NCBI RefSeq assembly: GCF_029633865.1
Contig: NC_079223.1
Span: 8,875,736-8,939,735, forward strand
Source of the DNA: Lampris incognitus
Taxonomy: Eukaryota; Chordata; Actinopteri; Lampriformes; Lampridae
Direction of reading: 5' to 3'
DNA: 64,000 bases
How positions within the stretch are numbered: position 1 is the first letter of the stretch; each line of letters starts with the position of its first letter. A program made the translations under genes and the position numbers. The notes beneath the pieces are model-generated. The model was not told the DNA's origin. It was given only the letters and a program-made list of their open reading frames with translations, and searched no databases. Below, in pieces: positions 43,101 to 52,787 of the stretch.

Positions 43101-46100
43101 AATGAAACCAGAATAGGTGTTTAGATTTGCCTCACTCGTAGTCGAAAAAATATGCAGTCTGAACTTAAATTTAGGACTGACGTCAAGCAGCTGCTCCACC
43201 TAAATATTCTTCACGCTAAGTTTACATACGAGCTCACCTGTTCACATCCTTTGATGACACAGCAGCAGAGGTGTCCGCAGGGCTTTGGGTTGATCATGGT
43301 GGGAATGTGCTCTTTGGTCTGCAGGTCAGTGAAGAACTTTTTGCTTCGCTCTGTCTTCTTCCTGCATGCAGTAAAAATCAACCACGTCACCTTGAAGAAC
43401 CAAATTACTGACAAGGGCCAAGTCCTGGAGCAAAGGGACACTTTGACAAAAGACCCACCCATTCATCCATTAGCGCGCACGCACGCACGCACACACACAC
43501 ACACACACACACTGCAGGGTAAGTGGCACAGTTACCTTTCAGAGTTAAGTGACATCAGTCTGGCCACATTGTAACAGATACGAGCCTCCAGCACAACACA
43601 GTTTTCATACGCCTTCCTACGAACGAAAGAGTGGGAGAAAGTGAAAAATTAGATTAGGTTTCAATATGCCTAAACCTATATAAACACACCAGACAGCAAC
43701 ATTAGGGTAAATTTAGATCAGAAAAAAACCACTGGCCTGCTATTACACCCCTGCAATTAGCCATGAGTGAAATAATCTCATGGAGGACGGGATTCAACTG
43801 TCTAAGAGTCTCTTTGGTAAGTGTGGGGTTTCATTAGAAATGGTAGATCAGTAGGGGGGTATTTCCAGATAAGTATACACACCGCAATGGAGCCTAGATA
43901 AGATAAGAAGGGCCAGCTGGATCCTCCCTAATCTTAAACAATCCTGACACATGACTTGCATAATCCTGCTCATCTGGCTTCTATTATGGAAAATTAAACA
44001 TATAGGCTCGCCATTGTCTGGTGCCGGCACAGAGCCAACATGACTGGCAGCAGACGGAAGGAGTCATGACCCAAATGATGGGACCACTCAAGATAGCTGC
44101 CCCTGTGCGATTTTCACACAGTTACACATGAGGACTTCAACTCTTTTCTGTATAAACTATCATGTCGGGGATGTGGTGTGTGAAAGATGATGGAAGAGTG
44201 CTTACTCGAAGTGTTGCTTTATGTGTTTCTCCTCTGCATATTTGGAGATTCCATTGACAAATAAAGTGCGTTTCACCTTAATGGAGACAGGGGCAAGACA
44301 GTAATGATCAGCAACATGATGAAGTAAAAAGCAGCCACATGTGTATGCATTATGAACCCATGCTGCCCACCAGGTCATCCTCTTTGTAGTGCATCTTGGA
44401 GGTGTGCCGTCTCATGCTGTACACAGTCAGCAACAGGTAGAGGAACGCAAAAGTGGTGTGCAGCCATAGCAGTGTGTTACTGGGGGAAACACAGGGGGAT
44501 CGACACCGTCAACACATTAAAGAGTCATAACAATATCAAACCAAACTACTGAAATGAAGCCGTAATTACTCACTTGGCATCTAAATTTGCAATAGTGGTT
44601 CGCCCGAAACTGTAGGCGTTGTTATCTGCAGGGCAAATTCAACAGACAAGACATTTCACATCATACAGCAGCTCTGTATTTTTGTGCGCCGTAGTCTAAT
44701 TTACTAGGTACGTTACAGTTTATGTGGTGGTTGTGTATAAAGAAGAAATAATGCTTTAAAAAAAGAAAAGCCAAAGAGTCATGTGATAGATATTAGGGCA
44801 AAGAGGAAAACACCATAAATGAATTCTTATTAAATCATCATTAAATCAATCATTTGCAAAAACACGATTAAGAAAAATTATCAATTTGACGCATATAAAT
44901 GAGAGATTTTCATCTTTTATCCAACATTGCCATCGGGGCAATACAAATTAAACATTAAATAATTTGACTTGTGTGATTTAAACCGTTAATAAAGATAAAG
45001 GGCAACGTTTCAGCTGAAATAACTTTACTCAAGGGAGAGAAAAAATACAGATACATGGGGTCTAGGAGAGGAATAATACTTTTTCATCCAAAATGCATTG
45101 GAAATTTCACTTCATTCCTTTAAATAGAAATAAACCCCCCAACAACTCACTTTGTTACCCGCCAAAATTATCTGATAAGAAAATAACAATGAAAGCCCAA
45201 CATCGAGCACTAGTAGCTGCCTGGTGTTGACTTCCCACCACACAACTCACCAAGGAGGTTTCCAGAGAAGTTGACGGGTAGGATGATGCCCACGGAGAGT
45301 ACCCCCACCACCACCAGCAGGCCTATGATGTGGCGCTGGAATGAGAGGTAGTGCACTGCGTCCTCGCCACACTTCTCCCTTATCTCCTCGTCCCTGTGGA
45401 GAGTCACGCAGCAGAGTGAGACCCACCGAAGCGTTTTCCGACGCGAATGCACCAAACTCAGTAAATGGTAGAATGTAAATTACCATAAAAATGACTACTT
45501 GATGGAAAACAGCTCTAAGCTACTATACTCAAATTTCTTTTGATACATGATTCAGACTGTCACTGTTTGACTTACTTGATTCGGAAGATAGCAGTTAACC
45601 AGGAGCAGAAGCCCTAATGGAGGGGAGAGAGATTAGCGACTTATATCTAGAGCATTCTATCAGCTTTCACATGGAGCCCACTGACGGCTGAGAGGACATG
45701 GCGCCTTCAGTTAATCCAGAAAGAAGAATGGTCTACTTACAGTGTCTCGTTGCTCTATGTCCACCGAGCTGGACACCGAGGTGAGGCGCTCGTAGCGTTC
45801 AGGTGTTTCCGACGTCATGGCAGAGGCCACACTGTGCATGAAAAACAACACCACACGGCATTTGCATGATGCTAAGCGACTCCAACGCCATCACAGCGGT
45901 AAGGGGAGAGTTAGCTAGTTTTGTTTTTGTTGGCTCAACTTTGGGACTGTGAACACCAACACGAAAGAGTAGGAAACATAAAACACAAATGCGTGCCTTG
46001 AAACGGACAGTAGAGATTCATTCCCGTTCACCCCGTTTACACACAGGACTTTAGCTGGTAAACCAGCCAACCAAAGAAAAGACGGTGATTCTCTAAAGTC

Positions 46101-49100
46101 TCATTACATGCCGCATCAGAAGGTTATGAGGATGGCTTACACAAGTTTTACACACAACAGTTAACACAACAGCTCTGGCAGAACAAAGGATGTGAATCAG
46201 GGTTAGGAAGCGAAGTCTGGATGAGATCTACAGAAGGGAGTATATATGGCATAGATGAAATACAACAGAAACACACTGATATCAAGACACCAGCAGAGTC
46301 ATGGGTTCGACGGCTCAGGACTCCATTTGATGGACGTCAGCATTAAAAATCTCATCTTGTACACATCAAATCTGGCTGCACTTTGTGAATTTGCACTGGG
46401 ACAAGGCAATATGACCAGGGACATGCGTTCTGCTGGATTCTTGATGGTGTGACACTACTTTACAGGATGACGCCCCCCGGGGTCCTCTGAGATCTCCAAT
46501 GGAACGAGGAGAGAGCCCACGGTGATATTTCACCATCAAGCTTCTGCTCCTACATTCCTTGATAGCCGAGGAAAGCTCATCTCCGTTCTAATAAACTAGA
46601 TGCACGTTTTGTGACCTACTGGGGTCTTCTCCGCTACATCCACAGGTCAGGTGAGCATTACCTCTCCCTGTAAGCATCCTGCCTGTGCGTGTCATGTGGT
46701 GCGCTCACACAGAAGAAGCCCGTACTTGACAAAAGAGGTCAACACACAGATTAGCACACACAGATCTGATTAGGACGGTGAGAGAGACAGAGAAACCCAA
46801 CAAGAGACGTAGACCAGAGCAATAAGAAGAGCGTAATTAGGGGCCTAGCATTGCGAAATGCCTGGAGGAGAGGGGGGAAGAACCGCTTCACCACCAAGAG
46901 CAAGAGAAGCTTAAACCCACAGCAGCCTAGGTAGAAACTGAGAGTTAGAAAACTGGAGAAAAGGGAAGGTAGGGGAAAAAACAAAAACAAAACATAATGG
47001 TGCTACAGTACGAGGAGACAACATACTATTCTCGATCATCCAGGCGGCTGTAGCGCTGATCCATTCGCCTGGTCAAAAAAGGGAAACAAAATAAAGGCAG
47101 TCAACTTGGTATAGAGGAAGAACCAACCCTGCGTACCGAGTCAGGGCACCTGTCAGCTTATTTTAGATAATTGTAAGACTTTTCTAAACATCCCATCAGG
47201 TGTGCCAAAAAGTGGTGAGTGCACATCATCAAACAAAATACCATTTACACACAGCAGGGATGAAGGCCATATCATCGGGGGACCAACACATTGGTAATTG
47301 GTGCCATTACTCAACCTTTCAAGCTTTACAAGCCATGCGAAAGACAAGACACCCGTGTTGAATCAGCACTGTTTTGATGCTGTCATGAGACCACTGACCA
47401 CATTTTCTGTCTGTTACAAAAGTCGCCTGTGCTGCAATTCCCCCCGCCCCCCCCACACACTTTCTCTACACACATACGCAGCTGCACAAATAGTGAAGCA
47501 GCAACATCAGACAAAGAAAGAAAGAAAGGGGATGTAGGCTTTGGCTGTCTGTGTCATGTACTGGGGTTAAAAAAAAGAGACCTAGAGCAGCATCTGACCC
47601 CCCCCCCCCCCATCCTGTGATATAAGGAACCGTAGGACAGGTTGCTTGTCTGGTTGTTTCCATAGAAAAGATATCTGTTCATCTGTTTATTTAACCGTTA
47701 TGCTCACATTCATCCTTGAGGATTTTACACATATCACTGTGAAAACATCAGTACAGTGGGGTCTGTCTTGCAGTAGCAGGGGAAGTACATTGAAAGGGTG
47801 TTGGGTGACGTCAGTGGCTTTGGTGTGGCATAGCCTAAGGGAAAGCTACTTGAGAGAAAATTGTGTTAGTCATTATCTATTTACTTCCATTTTCTCCATT
47901 AGAGGTTAATCCGAGAAGTGATTTGACCCATCAGTCTTGTGCTGGACAAACCATGCAATGAGTTATCAAGCCAACCATGTGATCACGTCATGAGAGTAGC
48001 ATGACCACTTTAAGTAAAACTGCTGATACTGACCTTCCTGTCTGCAGCCCTAAATCTTACTTCTCACTGCTACCTAGGTTTTCAGTGTCATATACTGCTT
48101 AGTCTGAAAATATTCTAATGAGTATATTAATGAGAAACTATCTACTGTAGCTTTTACCAGGCAGGCTAAGCTAACTGCTAGCCCATGCAGACAGTCATCC
48201 TGGCCTGGCTGGTGTTCGTTCTCTGGACGATGGAGTTTTTGGACTGTGTTCCACTGGGTGGACCGTGTTGTTTGTGGGTTTTTATTTTTTGCTTTGTTCT
48301 CTGTTTTTGTATGTTTTTGGTGGTGTTGTTTTTGGAGGCTTTTGGATGTGTGTTTGTGTTGCACTGCTGTGGACTGGAGGGGCGCAGAATTTTGTTTCTT
48401 TCGTGTATGTGGTACATAAGATGAAGTGACAAATAAATTGTTCCTGATTCCTGACCGTGCTACATGCATGCTAAAATGTACAGAAAATCAGAATGTCAGA
48501 AAAGCAATTTCAAATCAAACGGGGGCAAAATGAATGACATATTGCTAGAAAATAGATCAAAGCTTTCAATAAATGGCTCATTTTACTCATTACTTGTACT
48601 GCATGGAGATTAGGGATTAAAAATACATCATTTCAGAATCGACCACTATATACACAGTCCAGCAGTCACATCGCAAAGGATGCAAGAAAACTGGGCTCAT
48701 CAGTCATGTTAGGCTCTTACTGCTTGATAGAGAACTCCCTGCAGCTACATCTAGCAAGGTGAACTTTTTCTGGACTAGCCGTAAAGAAAAATATTCTAGC
48801 GCCATCTGAAAAATAATCAGATTTAATGACTTCTTGGTCAACTGGCTTATTTCTCCCCTCTAGAATCACCGTTTTCATTTGTAGTGAGATACATTCTTTG
48901 CAAATGGAGCTTAAAAAGCTTTAACCGTGTTTTAATTCTTTAATATTGCAATAATCTCCATCAATGTTGACTTTTTTTCCAATATCGTTCAGCCCTAAAG
49001 GGGATATTGCAGAATAATCTGAATGTATATTTATTCTACACAGCCATAAATTATAAACACCACATGCATATATGTTTATGTATTCAAGATAAAAAAAGAA

Positions 49101-49808
49101 TACCGTGACCACCTACTGAGCGTTCGTGCTAGTTTTGTGATAGCTTTTATAACACTCGCTTACCTGTCTGCATCAGTCACTAACGCAAGACGCCCATAGT
49201 CCCATGCAACCTTCCGCAAGATGGAGAATACAAACAGCAGTCCCTGGGAAGATAGTAAAACACACAACAGTTGACAAAACATTTCACTCTCACTTACTAC
49301 ACAGAGCTGGGGAAGTTTTTTTTTTTTTTTTTTGTCAATGCAAAATACACTTTAAATTTTGTCATGGTAAAATATATTTGCTGATATTGTCAAGACATTA
49401 GAATTCATTGATGGATTATATTACAGCCAGCGTATCTACATTTTCCTGAATGGTGTACAAAAGATGTTATACATGGGCCGAAATCTGTATCTACATCTGC
49501 CAGTGATGTCGATGGAATCAATGTCATCCCACCATCACCCCAAATCTGACCACTGACTGCTTTTGTGTTTGATAAAAAGGACTCACCAAGAAGCACATGA
49601 AGTCAAGGGCGAGGACAGTTGGCACCCCGCCAAAGGGCAAACCCTGGAGCACAGTGCTGCGGATTCGCGCCGAGTAGCAGTAGTCCCTGGAGCTGATGTT
49701 GGCCTGCTCGGTGGGGCAGCTCCCCGAGCCGACACACGCATGGGCCGCCGAAATGCCCATCATTAAAATCAGCACTCGCTGCATTACTCACTCCAACATG
49801 TTGAGTGT
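34146..49808 (-). CDS. tmem63b: TMEM63B, osmo/mechanosensitive cation channel (OSCA/TMEM63 family)
   Basis: There are 23 coding exons on the minus strand: 49784-49587, 49243-49164, 47068-47027, 45831-45741, 45613-45576, 45393-45251, 44625-44574, 44479-44371, 44276-44206, 43616-43536, 43361-43238, 41454-41321, 41194-41057, 40697-40544, 39935-39829, 39670-39584, 38384-38319, 37581-37419, 35446-35341, 35155-34988, 34847-34732, 34602-34531, 34325-34146. Phases are continuous; 839 aa (human 832). Hallmarks are [119 protein letters not shown], and the acidic tail ending [16 protein letters not shown]. These fit TMEM63B better than A or C. The family forms plasma-membrane and lysosomal cation channels with about 11 TM segments that open on stretch or hypo-osmotic stress. 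The exon-2 acceptor is at 49808; a noncoding first exon lies near 60.6 kb. Confidence 0.96.
34361..34417 (-). mobile_element. SINE head fragment
   Basis: The minus strand reads GGCGGCACAGTGGTGTAGTGG, then TTAGCAGTGTTGCCTCACAA: a tRNA-like SINE head of the same broad type as 26019. It lies between the last two tmem63b exons. Confidence 0.6.
36326..36424. repeat. Inverted repeat with 25-bp arms
   Basis: TTGAATCAGTTCATCTGGAT near 36329 and its reverse complement ATCCAGATGAACTGATTCAA near 36402 flank about 45 bp. A small palindromic element in a tmem63b intron; the family is unknown. Confidence 0.8.
36439..36893 (-). mobile_element. tRNA-headed SINE, family A, copy 2
   Basis: Minus-strand copy of the element at 4843-5287. 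The head GTAGCGTAGCGGTCTATTCC and B-box-like CAGTTCGAATCCC lie near 36830-36885; the tail lies near 36439-36470. In intron 18 of tmem63b. Confidence 0.87.
37696..37766. repeat. Fold-back hairpin, arms about 30 bp
   Basis: GTATACGTGATGACGCAGAG...TTTTCAAGTAT pairs with ATACTTGAAAA...CTGCATCATCATATG with a short T-rich loop. A small palindrome in a tmem63b intron. Confidence 0.75.
38708..39170 (-). mobile_element. tRNA-headed SINE, family A, copy 3
   Basis: Same family and orientation as copy 2. The head near 39110-39168 (reverse of CACTACCCGGACGCC) has B-box-like CAGTTCGAATCCC. The 3' end is T-rich on the plus strand (A-rich tail). In intron 16 of tmem63b. Confidence 0.87.
39180..39226. repeat. 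Hairpin next to SINE copy 3
   Basis: CATCTCTCTCTCTCGTCTGA, AGC-TCTG-GCT, TCAGACGAGAGATG: a stem of about 18-20 bp with a 4-base loop, directly after the SINE head. Confidence 0.8.
39992..40449 (-). mobile_element. tRNA-headed SINE, family A, copy 4
   Basis: A near-complete minus-strand copy. Its B-box-like GGTTCGAATCCC near 40385 is canonical. It ends about 95 bp before the exon at 40544, close to a splice donor, without disturbing it. Confidence 0.88.
41522..42260 (+). mobile_element. hAT transposon fragment with zinc-finger (TTF-like) N-terminus
   Basis: It starts CAGGGCTCCCGATGGCGACT, a typical hAT end. A later open stretch, [20 protein letters not shown] followed by [12 protein letters not shown], matches the N-terminal zinc-binding TTF/BED-like region of hAT transposases (xxFxxxWLxEFxWLxYD...MxCxxC). 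The frame stops soon after, and the catalytic part is absent. In a tmem63b intron. Confidence 0.65.
42455..42931 (+). mobile_element. tRNA-headed SINE, family B (Ser/Leu-type head), 16-bp TSD
   Basis: A 477-bp SINE with a perfect 16-bp target duplication AAATAAATAGGAAACT (42439-42454 and 42932-42947). The head GCTCTGATGGCCGAGCGG (A box TGGCCGAGCGG) and GGGAGGTTCGTATCCC (B box) resemble type II tRNAs (Leu/Ser). The tail is an (AAAT)n-like run. The uneroded duplication indicates a recent insertion. Confidence 0.9.
42950..43073. mobile_element. Terminal fragment of a DNA transposon (hAT-like)
   Basis: The right end, read in reverse, is CTAGGGATAGGTACCGAAAC with CCGGTATTAATTAGGCACCG inside, a common fish hAT terminus. 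Only about 120 bp is recognisable. Confidence 0.5.
48120..48465 (+). mobile_element. LINE 3' UTR remnant
   Basis: The end GGAGGGGCGCAGAATTTTG...GTGACAAATAAATTGTTCCTG resembles fish LINE 3' ends (GACAATAAAGTT.CCTGATTCC). No coding sequence remains. Confidence 0.5.
49788..49799 (-). promoter_or_regulatory. Three-codon upstream ORF of tmem63b
   Basis: In exon 2 (acceptor at 49808) an ATG TTG GAG TGA mini-ORF stops 3 nt before the main ATG at 49784. It could damp or tune translation of the channel by re-initiation; that effect is inferred. Confidence 0.6.
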
Positions 49809-49849
49809 CTGCAAAGAGGGTAAGACAATCCTAAATTAATCAGGTTTTC

Positions 49850-51255
49850 TGGTCACCCGGGTGGAAACCGTGTTGCTTAAAGTGATTAAATTATTTGGGA
49901 GTATGCACAGGGTGCACTCAGTTACTCAAGATGGGAATCCTAGTCTTCACTAACTATGCTACACAAGAAATTTACACTTCAATAACCTATTTTATTTAGT
50001 ATCTTGATCATAAAGAACTGACTGAAATGTTAATTGTATTCCTAGAATTAGACCACATAAATAAATCTCTCAATCAATCAACACATTTAGTCATTTTGGC
50101 GAGCCATCAATTTGTGACACTGGAAAATACACAACATGGCCTGCACCGACCCTTGGGATTGCAAAATATCTGAGCCCTTCAGCTGGTTTAATCTATTATC
50201 TGAACAGCGCTACAACAAATACCAGCTCAATTTGGATGCTAAGCCACAAGACGTGAAGCAGTGCAGTTAACTCTCTTACTCTTGTCAATCCTTTGAACGC
50301 CAGTTAACAAAGGGGAAAAAAAAGAAGAGGATGCACTTCATAATGTCTTATTTACCTGACAGCAGCACCCATTCATCCCTGTACTTTGGAAGGTGAACCC
50401 ATTTTTCCAGAAAATAAACATGAGAGCCATACCGAATCTGACTCGTGGAGGACATGCCGGTTGTCTGGTGAGTCTTGCAGAGTGGATTCGCACCATCTAG
50501 CTTATAATTGTGCCCCTCGACCCACTACGCCCCTGCATTCATGATACTGCGCATCTGCCCTAACACTAACTCATTTATCTCTCCCTGGAATGCCGTGACA
50601 TCACTGGAGAAGGAGGCTGCCGGAGCTGAACAATAGACTGATAGTGGACAGTGGGTTCGAATGGACCAGTCTCAACCCGTGGAAGAGACAACATGCCCCC
50701 TGTGCCCTATATGTAAAAAAAGAAAAAGACACCGCTGGATGTTCTTGGGTCCGTGGCTATGTATTTTGAACAACTAGACAGTCAGCAAAGACATCTGAAA
50801 AAGGCTAACGTCTAAACAATAAAAAAAAAACCTCTAAATTAATTACTACTCAATGTATGATGGGACTTGGCAGAGTGGGGTAATCCTCTACCACAATGCC
50901 AGAATCAAACAGTTCAAGTAGATAAAAATACAGAACTTACACATAAATTAATGGAGCAATCCCTCTCTAATTTTCAACGGCTGCACGTTTACATCAAACA
51001 TTTCTATTTCCCAACTACTGGTGGTAAAGTGCAACTCTATTAAGATAACGTTGCACATCAATATATCTGATTTGCTTGCTCTCTGAGTCAGCCAATACTC
51101 GCTGCTCACAGGATGCAGGTTTCCCTAAATAGAAAAAAGAAGAAAACAGCTGGGCGCACGGTCTTTTCCTACACCGCTCCCTCCCTGTGGAACATATTTC
51201 CTGTAACACAAACAGAGACTGACTAAGAATTTAAGCACAGGCTTAAGACACAGCT
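49850..51255. other. tmem63b intron 1, no feature recognised
   Basis: Ordinary AT-rich intron sequence. I see no exon, RNA gene or clear mobile element here. Confidence 0.5.
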
Positions 51256-51885
51256 ACACTAATGAGCCAAAACATTACGACCAACTGCCTAATGTACTGT
51301 TGGTCCTCCGTGTGCTGCCAAAACCGCACCGACCCGCCAAGGCATGGACTCTAAAAGACCCCTGAAGGTGTCCTGTGGTATTTGGCACCAAAAAATTAGC
51401 AGCAGATCCTTCAAGTCCTGTAAGTCACAAGATGGAGCTGCTGTGGATTGGACTCGTCGGTCCAGCAAAGCCTACATATGCTCAACCGGACTGTGCCATA
51501 GTAGACCTTCTGTCAGTTCAGACCAGACGGGATATCCTTCGTTGCCCTTGGGGTGCCCAACACACTGTCGCCAGTTTGCGATTGTCCTCCTTGGACCACT
51601 GTCGGTAGGTACTCACCACTGCTGACCGGGAGCACCCCACAAGCCTTGCCGTTTCAGCGATGCTCTGACCCAGTCGTCTGGCTATAACAATTCAGCCCTT
51701 GTCAAAGTCACTCAGGTCTTTACTCCTGCTCATTTCTCCTGCATCCAACACGGTGACTGCGAGAACTGACTGATTGTTTGCTTACTATCTAATCTACCCG
51801 GACCTTGACATTTGCCCTTGTTTGGAGATGACCAACGGTATTCGATTCACATGTGAGTGGTCGTAAAGTTTTGGCTGATCAGTGT
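51256..51885 (-). mobile_element. Deleted Tc1-like transposon
   Basis: The TIRs ACACTAATGAGCCAAAACAT (left) and the reverse complement of the right end, ACACTGATCAGCCAAAACTT, match. Between them, on the minus strand, are the start of a Tc1-like helix-turn-helix region (KDLSDFDKG-like and TGSEHR/GLVGCSRSAVVSTY-type text) and a C-terminal piece, but the catalytic middle is missing. 630 bp, internally deleted, non-autonomous. Confidence 0.75.
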
Positions 51886-52534
51886 CATTAGCTTGTCTTA
51901 AAAACATGACGTGGCCATTTTTTGTCTATTTTCCTGCAGTCTGACATTTGCTCTCTCATCCAGACTGGCCTGGTGCTTGTGTTGCACTTGTTCCCTTAAT
52001 CTTTGTTTTACCGTGGCAAGCTGTTGCATTTAACCGGCCTTAGTCCTTTCATCTCTGTAGCCCACTTCATTAAAAGTACTATAAATAAATACAACTGGTG
52101 TAGTCCTGACTACAGTAACCCTTGTAAGGCCAAATGCCTCTGCTGAAGTGGTGGGTGTACTACTGAACAATGATACTTCCAACATATATTTACAACTACA
52201 GCATGACTCTGTACAACTGAAATATTGTGGCACTGTTTCTCCCTACGCTGGTTGCTATAGTGCCACCAGTCTGGCACTCATTTTCAAAATACAAACAAAC
52301 ACAAAGGGCATGAAGGCAATGGGGGAGGAAATCACATGCCTGTCCATTTTAAACTCATCTCAGGGTAGGTTTGCCGTTTAACTTGCCTGGACAGTGTTCA
52401 AAACATGGTGACGCCACTTTACAAAGCGCACAATAATGAGGTTTGCCCACTTTTCAGGAATGCATAAACACTACAGCTAAATGTCTGCAAGGCAGGGACA
52501 GAGAGACAGAAAGAAATTAAAAGAAAGGATGAGA

Positions 52535-52539
52535 GAGAG

Positions 52540-52606
<67 letters not shown>

Positions 52607-52607
52607 A
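52535..52607. repeat. (GAAA)n microsatellite
   Basis: An almost pure AAAG tetranucleotide run of about 70 bp. Confidence 0.97.
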
Positions 52608-52787
52608 CATGATTATCAGAACTCTGATGACCACCTCAATGAAATTGTAGGTACTTGCAGTACTTAATACTTATAATATAGTCTAAAAGTGTGAACATTA
52701 CTTTTATGTGACCCACTGCAACACAAAACATTTCCACCTCGCTTAAAAATTTACCTAGTTAGTGGCAATACACATATGCATTTAGTC

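Noticed and set aside
46655-46681. Possible microexon (GCAGGATGCTTACAGGGAGAG) of tmem63b with a GTAATG donor
   Set aside because: Joining it after the 42-bp exon makes a stop, whereas direct joining to 45831 gives the conserved EYVASAM; not needed.
48074-48469. 131-codon minus-strand ORF ([20 protein letters not shown]...)
   Set aside because: Antisense to a LINE 3' UTR remnant and low in complexity.
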